This document shows positions 8,683-17,889 of a DNA stretch of 64,000 bases, in pieces; the first letter of the stretch is position 1, and every line of letters begins with the position of its first letter. This DNA comes from Vibrio amylolyticus. GTDB lineage: Bacteria; Pseudomonadota; Gammaproteobacteria; Enterobacterales; Vibrionaceae. Under the pieces are notes generated by a model, which searched no databases, was not told the DNA's origin, and saw only the letters and a list, made by a program, of their open reading frames with translations. Both the position numbers and the translations under genes were made by a program. Where the stretch lies: positions 310,001 to 374,000 of the forward strand of contig NZ_JAJHVV010000003.1 of assembly GCF_023145695.1 (NCBI RefSeq). The letters are read 5' to 3'.

Positions 8683-10419
8683 ATGACAACACAAACCATC
8701 CTAAAGCCAGGTATTGCATACAACGAAGATGCAGTTCTTTACTCGGGTAACTTTATTACGGTTAACGAACAGCAACCAATGGCAAAAGCGGTTGTAGTAC
8801 AAGGTGGAAAAATCACATTCGTTGGTACGGTTGAACAAGCTGAAACCTTCCTTTCTAACGAGTCTATCGCGTACACTTTGAATGAAGAGTTCAAAGAAAA
8901 AACCATCGTTCCTGGTTTCATTGAAGCGCACATGCACCCACTTGGTGCTGCACTATTTACTGCTCGTTTTGGCTATGGCGGTCAAATCGAAAGAACAGGT
9001 TCAGGCGGTAAAACTCTTCCGGCAAGCGTAACGAAAGATGAACTAACAGCAACGTTAAACGCTTTCATTGCTGAACACAATAACGCAGGAAAAAAAGGTG
9101 AATGGCTTAACCTGTGGGGCTTAGACCCTCTTCTTATGAACGATGGCTCTGTTATTGACCGAGATTACTTAGATTCTATCTGTTCTGATTCACCTATTTT
9201 ATTCATGCACGCTTCATGTCACGTAAGTGTAGTAAACAGCTTGGCTATTGAGAAGGTTGGTTACAGTCTTGATGACAACCCTGCATTTGTATTCCAAAAG
9301 GATGGTCGCTTGACGGGTGAAGTCGCGGAAATGCCAGATATTTTACGTTCAATTCAAGCTGGAGCATTCGACCTAGGTGGCCCAGAAGATGCTGTTGCAG
9401 CAATGGTTGGTTATGCTGATAGCACGAATCGCCTTGGTGTAACGACTATGTCTGATTGTGGTATGGGAGTTCCGCAAAACCCTTACCCGCTATATCAAGC
9501 TCTTTCTCAAATGCCAATGTTTAAAGCACGTCTGTCGGCATATCCATTAGTTCCAAACTTTAAAGCTGAAGAGATTGAAGCATTTAAAGCAGCGAGTAAT
9601 GACCGACTATTTGCAACGAAAGTTAAATACCTGAATACAGATGGCTCAATCCAAGGTTTTACAGCGGCACTAGAAGAAGGTGATAAGTACTACAACGGCA
9701 AAGAGAGTGGGCACTTCCAGTACGATGATGAGAAAATGTACGCCGATGTGTTCTATGCACACAAACTAGGTTACAGCATCTCTTTCCACTGTAATGGTGA
9801 AGGTTGTACGACTAAACTACTTGATCTAATTGAGCGCATGCAAACAGAGTGCCCGCAACCAAACGTACGCCACTGTTTAGAGCACAACCAAATGGTAACA
9901 CCAGAGCAGATGGATCGTATGAACAAGCTGGGTGTTGTTCATAACTTATTTGGTACACACATTCCGTTCTGGGGTGATGTACACGCAACTCAAACGGTTG
10001 GTCCTGAGCGTGTTAAGACTCTGAACCCATTCGCGACTTCAGCGAAGAAAGGCGTTCCGTTCTCAATTCATTGTGATGACGTAGTAACACAGGTAAACCC
10101 GTTGTTCATGATGTGGGGTGCAATGAACCGCCAATGTGTTTTCTCAGGTAAAGTTTACGGTGAAGATGAGTGTTTAACGGCTGAACAAGCGCTTCATGCG
10201 GTTACTATGGGCGCTGCTTACCTGATGGAGCAAGAGAACATGATCGGCTCTATTGAAGTGGGTAAACTTGCAGACATGGCTATTCTTGATCAAAACCCTC
10301 TAGAAGTTGCGAAGCAAGATGTGAAGAACATTAAAGTTCATGCAACAATGCTAGGTGGCGACGTGAGTATCCACAACGTACAAGCAAAGGCAGAAACTGC
10401 AGCGCTTATCCAAGCGTAA
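8683..10419 (+). CDS. Amidohydrolase family protein (YtcJ-like, amidohydrolase 3)
   Basis: A 578-residue metal-dependent hydrolase. The metal-binding HxH motif is in GFIEAHMHPLG (about 81-91), and further conserved histidines occur in MHASCHVS, SFHCNGEG, HCLEHNQ and IHCDDV. The C-terminal beta-domain block GSIEVGKLADMAILDQNP is typical of the superfamily. Such enzymes cleave exocyclic amide or imide bonds; the substrate is unknown. The start at 8683 is set by TGGAG eight bases upstream; the TTG extension to 8653 is discarded. No signal peptide is seen, so it is cytoplasmic. The gene has its own terminator. Confidence 0.88.
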   Translation: MTTQTILKPGIAYNEDAVLYSGNFITVNEQQPMAKAVVVQGGKITFVGTVEQAETFLSNESIAYTLNEEFKEKTIVPGFIEAHMHPLGAALFTARFGYGGQIERTGSGGKTLPASVTKDELTATLNAFIAEHNNAGKKGEWLNLWGLDPLLMNDGSVIDRDYLDSICSDSPILFMHASCHVSVVNSLAIEKVGYSLDDNPAFVFQKDGRLTGEVAEMPDILRSIQAGAFDLGGPEDAVAAMVGYADSTNRLGVTTMSDCGMGVPQNPYPLYQALSQMPMFKARLSAYPLVPNFKAEEIEAFKAASNDRLFATKVKYLNTDGSIQGFTAALEEGDKYYNGKESGHFQYDDEKMYADVFYAHKLGYSISFHCNGEGCTTKLLDLIERMQTECPQPNVRHCLEHNQMVTPEQMDRMNKLGVVHNLFGTHIPFWGDVHATQTVGPERVKTLNPFATSAKKGVPFSIHCDDVVTQVNPLFMMWGAMNRQCVFSGKVYGEDECLTAEQALHAVTMGAAYLMEQENMIGSIEVGKLADMAILDQNPLEVAKQDVKNIKVHATMLGGDVSIHNVQAKAETAALIQA

Positions 10420-10446
10420 ATTCTTTCTTGTACCGAACATACTGTT

Positions 10447-10478
10447 AAGGCCTAGTTTTCGAGCTAGGCCTTTTTTTT
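10447..10478 (+). terminator. Terminator of the amidohydrolase gene
   Basis: AAGGCCTAG and CTAGGCCTT pair around an 8-base loop and are followed by eight T in total. It lies 28 bases after the stop. Confidence 0.85.
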
Positions 10479-10636
10479 ACCTGATAAAAAATGGAGGTGT
10501 GCAGCAAACAAGGTTACTGGGGGAAGATCACATAAAGTCCTTGATCTCATGCAGCAACTGCTACACTCAATTAATAAAGAAATCTCTTATATACGATAAA
10601 AGAGATATTAAGAGCGTAGTTGGCATAGGAAAAGTC

Positions 10637-11797
10637 ATGGTTGATTTACATAAGTTATTAATCATCGAATCAGATGTTGAATTTTGCAATAAAATGGTTG
10701 AGCAATTAAAAGGGAGTTATGAGGTCGATGTCGCCACAAACTTTAATTGCGCGCAGGATCTTATTGAAACGCACCAACCCCATATTGTCTTGTTGGATAC
10801 CCAGTTAAACAATGAGCCGACCATTGAATTCTACAAAGGTCTAAAGTCGCTAGAGTCATACCAAGATTTCGCCGTGGTTTTTATGACAGAAAACACCTCA
10901 ATGGATGAGCGGTTGAAAGCGTATGAAGTGGGTGCTACGGACGTATTAATCCGTCCTTTTGAGTATCAAGAGTTGACGGCTAAGTTGCGGGTAATAGATA
11001 ACTATTTAATTGAAAAACAAAAACTTCGCTCTGATTACGAAGAGGCGAAATCGGCATCAACAGAGTTTATGAAAGAAGCAAGTCAACATGGGCTTGTTGT
11101 CCAGTTTTTCCGCAACCTTTCTTATTGCCAGTATATAGAACAATTGAGTTTTACAGTGTTTCAAACCGCGAACGCTATGGATTTACATACCTCGATGGTC
11201 GTGCGGGAAGAAGAAGATCATTATTTCGACAATAAGACGGGTGTAGTCAACCCAATAGAGCGAAACATATTTGATTTACTGCATTCAAAAGGACGTATTT
11301 TCCAGTTTCATAATCGGTTGATATTCAATGATAAAAACTGCGCAATTCTAATTAAAAATTTGCCAGATGACGAAAGGTTGGTCGGGCAAATTAGAGATAT
11401 TTTCGCTTTTGTTATTGAGGGGTTGGAAGCAAAGCATCAAGATATTCGGCGACAGAATATGATGTTAGATATTGTCAAAGATATCGCTAATACGGCTCAA
11501 CAAGTTGCAGTCCGTATCGATCAATTTGATGTCATTTCCGAAGAAAACTTAAACGAATCGAAAGAAGAGCTTGAAGCCAGTTACCATTTTCTTGGGCTCT
11601 CATATGAACAAGAAGAGGCATTGTCCGCTTTGTTTAAGTCAGGACTTAAACGAATGGAGTTTGCAAAGGACGACTTAACCCAGATGCAAGGAACATTGGA
11701 GGAATTGGTCAATAAAATTGAGAATGCTGACATGTTAACAGTGCCCAGTGATGAGGCACCTAAAGAAGATGATTGTGGTGATGTTGAGCTTTTTTAG
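10637..11797 (+). CDS. Response-regulator receiver protein with uncharacterised C-terminal region
   Basis: A 386-residue protein. The N-terminal receiver (about 5-125) has the phosphoacceptor D54 in HIVLLDTQL. The acidic pair that binds Mg is altered (LLIIESDVE instead of the usual DD), and the conserved Lys is Arg (VLIRPFEYQ). A central alpha/beta region (about 150-285) and a helical C-terminus rich in Glu and Lys (about 300-370, coiled-coil-like) follow. No DNA-binding, GGDEF, EAL or HD-GYP motif is visible. It may act by protein contact or be a phosphorylation-independent receiver. The ATG at 10637 has AGGAAA upstream, so the 46-codon extension is rejected. No kinase is adjacent. Confidence 0.8.
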   Translation: MVDLHKLLIIESDVEFCNKMVEQLKGSYEVDVATNFNCAQDLIETHQPHIVLLDTQLNNEPTIEFYKGLKSLESYQDFAVVFMTENTSMDERLKAYEVGATDVLIRPFEYQELTAKLRVIDNYLIEKQKLRSDYEEAKSASTEFMKEASQHGLVVQFFRNLSYCQYIEQLSFTVFQTANAMDLHTSMVVREEEDHYFDNKTGVVNPIERNIFDLLHSKGRIFQFHNRLIFNDKNCAILIKNLPDDERLVGQIRDIFAFVIEGLEAKHQDIRRQNMMLDIVKDIANTAQQVAVRIDQFDVISEENLNESKEELEASYHFLGLSYEQEEALSALFKSGLKRMEFAKDDLTQMQGTLEELVNKIENADMLTVPSDEAPKEDDCGDVELF

Positions 11798-11827
11798 GGG
11801 CCATAAACTACATCGATAGAGAAATAG

Positions 11828-11856
11828 CCCTGTTATGCGTCACTGTCACAACAGGG
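11828..11856. other. Weak stem-loop between convergent genes
   Basis: CCCTGTT and AACAGGG form a 7-bp stem with a 15-base loop between the receiver gene and the convergent membrane-protein gene. No T-run follows directly on either strand. Confidence 0.3.
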
Positions 11857-11876
11857 GATTATGAGAGGGAATTTTT

Positions 11877-12296
11877 TTAATCTGTGATTGGCTGTAATCT
11901 ACGTTTGCTCATTACTTTACCTAACATCGATTCGATGATGAGTATTGACATTATAGTTAGGTAGAATGCGACAACACCGCTTGCAGGCCCAGAGAACTGT
12001 ACTTGCTCGCCGAACAGTATAACAATAGCACCCATGGCAGCGACTTTAGAGCCGACTAAGATAAGCCAAGAAGTGAAAACACGTTTTGCTTTAGCAAGGG
12101 ACTTTTGTTTTAAACAAAAGGTGGACGTTATTTTTTCGAAAGCGACCGAGAGCTTAACAATTACAGCCATGATCAAGGCAGATATTGCACCCATACCAAC
12201 ATTTTCTACCGTAACCCAGTTCCAAGCAATACCGTATCCGACCATAACCACTGTGCCGATGACGCTGCACGCTGCAACTTCTTTTACCATTTTCAT
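11877..12296 (-). CDS. Small multi-pass membrane protein, unknown function
   Basis: A 139-residue hydrophobic protein with four predicted membrane segments: about 5-25 (VIGTVVMVGYGIAW), 30-50 (GMGAISALIMAVIVKL), 75-95 (LILVGSKVAAMGAIVIL) and 105-127 (GVVAFYLTIMSILII). A basic cytoplasmic loop (KQKSLAKAKR) follows the second. I chose the Met at 12296 as the start because it immediately precedes the first hydrophobic stretch and a GAG lies upstream; a start at 12344 adds 16 residues. I recognise no family, and the neighbours suggest no role. Confidence 0.7.
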   Translation of the reverse strand: MKMVKEVAACSVIGTVVMVGYGIAWNWVTVENVGMGAISALIMAVIVKLSVAFEKITSTFCLKQKSLAKAKRVFTSWLILVGSKVAAMGAIVILFGEQVQFSGPASGVVAFYLTIMSILIIESMLGKVMSKRRLQPITD

Positions 12297-12795
12297 AAGT
12301 ACGTTCTCAATAATAATGTGTAGGTTTAACGCTTCTGACACCACGTATATATTTCGTAGTGCTCAACATTGAAGTGATAATTATATAAATATAGGCGGAA
12401 AGTAAATATCGACTGAAACGAGTCTTTATCAATTTTTTCTTAAATCTACTTTTTATAATTATTTACATGTTGACTTGTTGTGAGTTCATTTTTTAGATGT
12501 GAGTGTCTGTGTTAAAGGTTTATATTGCTACTTATCAATGCTTTGGGGGAGTTGGTGAAGGTGGGTTAATGGTTTCAAATAACTAGGTTAAATGGGCTTT
12601 TAGTTGTGGGTAATGCTGGGTTAGACGATTATATAATATGGTCTTAAGCGTTATGGAAGAGCAGGGGAGATGAGAGGGATGTTAGTCACTATATTATTTG
12701 TTATGGTTATTTAAATATTAAACAAAGTAATAATAATATTATTACTCTGTTTAATGTTATACGGTATTTGTCGATTTATATACTTATAGTTCGGG
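12297..12795. other. AT-rich intergenic region without a gene
   Basis: About 500 bases lie between the small membrane protein gene and the first MFS gene (both minus strand). No frame longer than about 20 codons with a good ribosome site was found. The left part must hold the promoter of the membrane protein gene. The right part holds the inverted repeat at 12718-12754. A G-rich patch lies around 12540-12570. Confidence 0.6.
12718..12754. repeat. AT-rich inverted repeat downstream of the MFS gene
   Basis: TTAAACA...GTAATAAT and ATTATTAC...TGTTTAA pair in a long, AT-only stem with one 2x2 internal mismatch and a 3-base loop. It lies about 40 bases beyond the stop of the minus-strand MFS gene and may end its mRNA, although no clear T-run follows. 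Confidence 0.5.
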
Positions 12796-14397
12796 TTATT
12801 CTTCTTTCGTTAATCGGGTACTGGTAATGATCCCTAAGCTCGCTAGGAATATCATCATCATTAGCGCTTTCTGAAAGCTTGTTAGCCTCGAATCTGCATT
12901 TAAGATCAATAAGGTATCAATTTGTTTGTGATCCATACCGTATGAGTCTGCAATGTTGGCAACTCTAATATCATCCAAATACGGAAGTGAAGGGCTATCT
13001 TTAACCTGTGCAACAAAGTGTGCCGGGAACAGCTCTTTAGACTGTTCGTTGTGTTGTCGGACAGAATGCTCAAGTGCCGCTTGTTGTGTCCCCCCGAGTA
13101 AACAAATCCCTAAAACGAGTCCAATATTACGAATGGTCGCTTGTAAGCCACTAGACTGAGCTGCGTCTGCTTCTCCTAGAGCATTGGTAATGATAGCTGG
13201 ACACTGAGAAGCCAATACTCCCATAGAAGCCCCAGTCAGCAACATACCAAAGTAAAAAGGAACATGGATGTGAGTCGTGCCGCTAGAAAGTATTAAGATA
13301 ATCGCTGAGCAAGCTAAACCAATGAAAGCGGTAGAGCATAAGAATCGAGGTGATTTGGATTTGAAAAGAATTGGGCTAATGATTGAGAAGGCAATCATGC
13401 ATATTGAGAACAGAAGAATAACGAAACCAGAGTGGGAAGAACTTAATGCAATGGCGACTTGTAAATAAGTAATAATAATAAAACTAACGCCACCTAAAAT
13501 CATATACATAAAGGCGAGCAATAAAAAACCGCATCCACATTGAGTATTCTTGAGCCAATGTGTCGGCAATAGCGCAGTTTTTTGATTATTCTCTCGTTGT
13601 CGTTGCTGAAAGTAAAAAGTAAATAGCGACAGTAGACCAACTAGAACCAATACCGCCGATGGACTTACATGGGTGAAATCGGTATACCATAGTGGGATAT
13701 CGGCTTTTAGATTGGCTTTCGACAACCCCCAGCTCGGTGCTTTTATTAGGCCAAGTACGACAAGTACGATCCCTGCAGAACTTAATGCAACACCCTTAAA
13801 GTCGAATGACTCAGGACTTTCTGTACACATTGGTGGGATGCCTCGAATGGCCAATACTGTTGTGAATAAGTAGAAAGCACTCATACAAATAAAGGGTAGG
13901 GACCAAGAAGCATGATCCATCATAAATCCGCTCGTCATAGGCACAATCGCGGCAGCCAACCCACCTGATGCCGCGAGAACCCCAAAAGCAAGCGCACGAC
14001 TCTTACCAGGGAAGCGAGCAGAAACAAGTGCAAGAATGGCCGGTAATATTAATGCTGAAGCTATGCCTGTAAGTGGTCTTGCTAAGAAGGTAACAAACTC
14101 AACATTAGGTGCCATAACAAACAGTAGAGTTGCAATAAACCCTATCACTGCGCCAGTAATAAGCATCACTCGCCAACCAATGAACAGTCCTATAAGGCCC
14201 GCAGGAAGCATAAGTGCAGCCCCAACTAATGGTTGAATTGTACCTAGGGTTTTTATGGCTGAAATATCGGTTTGAAATGTTGAAACAAGTGTAGAGGTAG
14301 CAATTGAGAGATTGGCTATATCGGCTGAAATGGTGAACTGTGCCAGACATAGAATGATCAGCAATCGTTTTTGGATGTCAGTAAGGGGAGTTGTCAT
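12796..14397 (-). CDS. MFS transporter, DHA2-like drug/proton antiporter
   Basis: A 533-residue inner-membrane transporter with about 14 hydrophobic segments. Family marks include the loop GLIGLFIGWRVMLITG (about 67-82) and ARPLTGIASALILPAILA (about 107-124). It is a paralogue of the next gene: both share a C-terminal SGLQATIRNIG-type motif and a large extracytoplasmic loop before the last helix (DSPSLPYLDD here, DAPSLPFVSN there). It probably exports a small amphipathic compound. The start ATG at 14397 gives the proper N-terminus MTTPLTD; the 11-codon extension is unlikely. It is separated from its paralogue by about 200 bases and a terminator, so it is transcribed separately. Confidence 0.85.
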   Translation of the reverse strand: MTTPLTDIQKRLLIILCLAQFTISADIANLSIATSTLVSTFQTDISAIKTLGTIQPLVGAALMLPAGLIGLFIGWRVMLITGAVIGFIATLLFVMAPNVEFVTFLARPLTGIASALILPAILALVSARFPGKSRALAFGVLAASGGLAAAIVPMTSGFMMDHASWSLPFICMSAFYLFTTVLAIRGIPPMCTESPESFDFKGVALSSAGIVLVVLGLIKAPSWGLSKANLKADIPLWYTDFTHVSPSAVLVLVGLLSLFTFYFQQRQRENNQKTALLPTHWLKNTQCGCGFLLLAFMYMILGGVSFIIITYLQVAIALSSSHSGFVILLFSICMIAFSIISPILFKSKSPRFLCSTAFIGLACSAIILILSSGTTHIHVPFYFGMLLTGASMGVLASQCPAIITNALGEADAAQSSGLQATIRNIGLVLGICLLGGTQQAALEHSVRQHNEQSKELFPAHFVAQVKDSPSLPYLDDIRVANIADSYGMDHKQIDTLLILNADSRLTSFQKALMMMIFLASLGIITSTRLTKEE

Positions 14398-14562
14398 AAT
14401 TATTATTCTTTTATTAGTGAACATCCTCATTATAAATATCAGTCTAAGAGGGTATCACTGCGTCCAATGCAAAAATTAAAAGATGGTTGTTCGCTCCGTT
14501 GTATATAGAAATATAACATGAGTAATATCAATTTACAGATGTCATCTCGCCGCTTATAAGGA

Positions 14563-14589
14563 TAAAAAAGCCCCAACACTGTTGGGGCT
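14563..14589 (-). terminator. Terminator of the second MFS gene
   Basis: AGCCCCAACA and TGTTGGGGCT form a strong stem; on the minus strand six T follow. It lies 15 bases beyond the stop at 14604. Confidence 0.85.
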
Positions 14590-14603
14590 CTTACATGCGT
14601 TAA

Positions 14604-16217
14604 TTAGTCCATTAACGAACGTTTAGGAAGTTTCGAACAAAGTGCCAAACCACCCATCATAAGTGCGATAAGTGTGTATAGCGCGTAGTGTACAGAAGCT
14701 AGACGAGATTCAGCCATTACTGCGATAACTGTTTCTTGCTCTTGAGCAGGAATTTCAGCCGTTACCATTAGGTCACGGGCCATTTCATTTGATACGAATG
14801 GTAGTGATGGTGCGTCAACAATGATTTGCTTAGTTTCAGCAGAGATTGCTTCGTGGTCCATCACGCCGTTTTTAATTTCGCCCGTTAGAGAGAAAAGCAT
14901 TACGGTACCAAGGATAGCAACACCAAATGCTTGACCAATGTTACGTGAAGTTGCTTGGATACCACCAGACTGCATTGCTTCTTTCTCAGAAAGAGCTGAA
15001 GTAACAACGATAGATGCTTGAGAAGCCAGAAGGCCTGCACCAATACCGAAGACAGTCAGTGAGATGTACTGCCAGAATGTGATACCTTCAGCAGTAAAAC
15101 CAAAGAACATTAGAGCCGTACCAGCTGCAGCAATGATGAAGCCGTACTGACAAATACGTTGACAGCTTAGGTGACCAAGTTTAGCTGGAGCACCTAGTGA
15201 ACCGATAATCATACCTAGTGCAAATGCACACAGAGCCATACCAGAGGCGAACGCGCTCATACCTGCGACTAACTGCATGTACGAAACGTTGATGAAGCCC
15301 GTCGCGCCGAACAGAAGGAAGATAGTTGCACAAAGAACTAGACCAACAACAACTTGTGGCTTCTCTACGTATGAACGTGGAAGTAGTGGAGTGTTACCTG
15401 CTTCTTCAAAACGCTTTTCCCAAACCATCATAAGTTTAAGTAAAACGCCACCGAATGCGATAACAAATAGAGCAGGAGACATGCCTAGGAATGCGAAATC
15501 AGTCAGTGGTGCAATTAGACCCCACTCAGCGATTTTTAGAAGACCTGTTACGAAACATAGAAGGCCAGCACCGGCTAATAGAACACCAACAATGTCGAAT
15601 TTACCTTTAAACTCTGCTTTTGGCAGTTCAGGTAGCTTCATTGAACCAAACATAACGATCAGGCAGTAAACGCCAAGGCCCATGAACGCAACTGAGAAGC
15701 TCGCATTGTCAAGAATAAAGCCAAAGATAAGTGGTGTTAAAGCACTTGCTAGGCCAACTAAAGCGGCGATAGCTGAGAACGCGATTGCTTGGTCTTTACC
15801 TTTGTAGATACCAGCAACGTTTGCAAGTACAGCTGGGATAAGGAAACAAGCACCAAGGCCAGCAAGAACACGAGCACCGTAGTTAAGAACTTCCATGTTT
15901 GGCGCAAGAGCGGCACCGAAAGAAGCTGCTGCCATCATGCCCGCGCCAATGATCATTTGGCGTTTCCAACCGATTAGTAGTCCACTAAGACCACCAGCAA
16001 TCATACCAGCACCAGCAATTAGCGGGTACATAGCGTTAGCCATTTGAATTTGTGGCATAGTCGCAGCGTGAAGTGCGATTAGCGCGTCTGTCGAAATAGC
16101 AAGACCAGAGTTGTCTGCCATTGTTGAGAATTGAGCCATTAGTAGAACGATAAGTGGGAACCATTTTGCGAGTCCTGTTTGTTCTGCCGTAGGGTTGTTT
16201 GACACTGATACCGTCAT
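14604..16217 (-). CDS. MFS transporter, DHA2-like, paralogue of the downstream gene
   Basis: A 537-residue transporter with about 14 membrane segments. Signature blocks: GLSGLLIGWKRQMIIGAG (about 77-94), GARVLAGLGACFLIPAVLANV (at about 113-133), SGGIQATSRNIGQAFG (about 421-436) and an extracytoplasmic loop with DAPSLPF near 470. Its codon choice is strongly biased to preferred codons, which suggests higher expression than the paralogue at 12796. The ToxR-like and VtrC-like genes lie just upstream on the same strand (gap 197 bases), and bile- or stress-regulated efflux would fit, but that link is inference. Confidence 0.88.
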   Translation of the reverse strand: MTVSVSNNPTAEQTGLAKWFPLIVLLMAQFSTMADNSGLAISTDALIALHAATMPQIQMANAMYPLIAGAGMIAGGLSGLLIGWKRQMIIGAGMMAAASFGAALAPNMEVLNYGARVLAGLGACFLIPAVLANVAGIYKGKDQAIAFSAIAALVGLASALTPLIFGFILDNASFSVAFMGLGVYCLIVMFGSMKLPELPKAEFKGKFDIVGVLLAGAGLLCFVTGLLKIAEWGLIAPLTDFAFLGMSPALFVIAFGGVLLKLMMVWEKRFEEAGNTPLLPRSYVEKPQVVVGLVLCATIFLLFGATGFINVSYMQLVAGMSAFASGMALCAFALGMIIGSLGAPAKLGHLSCQRICQYGFIIAAAGTALMFFGFTAEGITFWQYISLTVFGIGAGLLASQASIVVTSALSEKEAMQSGGIQATSRNIGQAFGVAILGTVMLFSLTGEIKNGVMDHEAISAETKQIIVDAPSLPFVSNEMARDLMVTAEIPAQEQETVIAVMAESRLASVHYALYTLIALMMGGLALCSKLPKRSLMD

Positions 16218-16414
16218 TGTGGATACCTTAATCTGTTGTAGAGCCGTTGCTCGGAAGTTGTTATTTCAAATTAGTTTTGAACGCAACTATTAGACCGTGC
16301 TACGGCATCTATCATCCAACATTAAAAAGTATTCTTGAAAGCAAAAAAATAATATTCAAAGTGAAAAAAAATATAAAAACAATAATTACAGTTGCTTATG
16401 GTTTTTGGTTGGCC

Positions 16415-16888
16415 TTAGCGTGACTTGGTTAAAACATATGAAGCATGCTTGCCATTGTTGAGTCTCACATCCAAAAAGACTCGATTTTCTTCAAGCTGCC
16501 ACATATAGAGTTCAACGAGGTTCGCCGTAGTCGGCATGCGTATACCGGTTTCTTTCTGAAAGGCATCTAACCCCGTGACTTGTCTATCGGTGAGTTCAAG
16601 GCGTGCATATTCATCATCAATATCGCTTAAAGTCAAATAGGCGTCAAACGTGTAATTACTGACACCCATTTGATTGTCAATGGATAATCGAATGTGATTA
16701 TTGACAACAAGCGTGGCGTGGCTAATGACATCACCAGCATCTGCGGAAATAATAGACTTGCCTTCCCAAACGCCTCTATGTTGATTAATTTGGCTCTTTA
16801 AAGGGTCGTGCAATAGATATCCAATGGCAAAAGCAAGTAAAGGAAAAAGTAGAGCAACGGAAAGTTTTAACATTATTGATTTTTGCAT
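16415..16888 (-). CDS. Single-pass membrane protein, VtrC/ToxS-like partner of the upstream regulator
   Basis: A 157-residue protein with one N-terminal membrane segment (about 7-26, MLKLSVALLFPLLAFAIGYL) and an extracytoplasmic domain rich in beta-strand patterns, starting GVWEGKSIISADAGD and ending NNGKHASYVLTKSR. Its first 16 bases overlap the end of the ToxR-like gene, so the two are translationally coupled. This layout (membrane wHTH regulator followed by an overlapping short membrane protein with a beta-rich periplasmic domain) is that of VtrA/VtrC and, more loosely, ToxR/ToxS. I cannot show homology by eye; the call is by architecture. Confidence 0.6.
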   Translation of the reverse strand: MQKSIMLKLSVALLFPLLAFAIGYLLHDPLKSQINQHRGVWEGKSIISADAGDVISHATLVVNNHIRLSIDNQMGVSNYTFDAYLTLSDIDDEYARLELTDRQVTGLDAFQKETGIRMPTTANLVELYMWQLEENRVFLDVRLNNGKHASYVLTKSR

Positions 16889-17559
16889 TGAGTTAATCCT
16901 TCGGTTACTTGGCAGATACGATGGTAGGTTTTAATTTTCGATATGATAGAAGGGTGCTTTGAATCAAGCTTCAGTTGTTCTAATTCGCCAGGCTCAGGTT
17001 TGAACAGTATCCAATTCTTGCCGACTTTATGGCTAACGCGATCATTTTCTGGGAAAAGTTCCCCTTGGTAGCCGATAGAAAAAAATAATAAACAGCTAAT
17101 AGCAATAGCGCCAACGTGAAGGGGGGAGAACATAGTCGATAGTCTTAAGCGTGTCTTCTCTATCAGTGGTGCCTCGACATGTTCGGCCTTAGGTGCAGGT
17201 TGTATCACTACCAGTTCGCTCTCTTCGCTTATCAAGTGTGGTTTACTTGATAATACGTACCCTTGTTTAGGGATGGTACGGATTAGCGCTCTTTGGTCAT
17301 CCTCCAATGAAAATCGCAGTGCTTTAATCGTTTGATTGATGGTGGCATTCGTTGCGTAAGACCCTTTCCATAACTGATCCTCGATTGACTGGCGAGATAA
17401 AACTTCAGGGAAAGAATCAATTAAAGCGGTCAATAGATTTGCTTCTCTTGCTCTTAAGCGAATGATTTTATCTTCTTGATTCTTTATTGCGCCCGAAGTG
17501 GGGGAGTACTGAAATCCAGCAACTTGATAAATGGGTGGCTCAAGGGCGGGTTGTGTCAT
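16873..17559 (-). CDS. ToxR-family transmembrane transcriptional regulator
   Basis: A 228-residue protein with an N-terminal OmpR/PhoB-type winged helix (about 10-105, with LRAREANLLTALI and the recognition stretch NATINQTIKALR, ending RTIPKQGYVL). A linker follows, then a membrane helix (about 146-164, VGAIAISCLLFFSIGYQ) and a short periplasmic tail of about 60 residues with two cysteines, C216 and C225, near the end. ToxR-family proteins sense envelope signals such as bile and bind DNA while membrane-anchored. It overlaps its likely partner gene and is divergent from an outer-membrane-type protein at 17890, a probable target. It is much shorter in its periplasmic part than ToxR itself. Confidence 0.85.
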   Translation of the reverse strand: MTQPALEPPIYQVAGFQYSPTSGAIKNQEDKIIRLRAREANLLTALIDSFPEVLSRQSIEDQLWKGSYATNATINQTIKALRFSLEDDQRALIRTIPKQGYVLSSKPHLISEESELVVIQPAPKAEHVEAPLIEKTRLRLSTMFSPLHVGAIAISCLLFFSIGYQGELFPENDRVSHKVGKNWILFKPEPGELEQLKLDSKHPSIISKIKTYHRICQVTEGLTQCKNQ

Positions 17560-17889
17560 ACGAGGCCTCTAACTTCAGGGAAAACGAGTGCAATGGATCC
17601 TACTGGATAGAGCACTCACATCATTTTGATCTACAACAAACTATTTTTTGGTTGTTCAACCATTCAACAAATAAATTATAAATTAATATATATATCGAAT
17701 GTACAAATAATAGCGAGATTAAGAGAGCTTGCAATCTAAAGTTACATTTAAACCATACAAAACATGTGCTTACTGGGCTGTATATTTTTTATAATTTTAT
17801 CTTGTTTTATTTAGCTATAAGCCTCTGAACCATTTCCTTACAGTGTGCCTGAAATAATTACACTTTAATTACAATAACAGGTTTGAATC
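17560..17889. promoter_or_regulatory. Divergent control region between toxR-like gene and OMP gene
   Basis: This 330-base AT-rich region holds no gene and must contain both divergent promoters. Runs of A/T at 17660-17700 and the short inverted repeat GGTTG-tt-CAACC around 17650 are visible. I could not assign defined operators. Confidence 0.5.
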
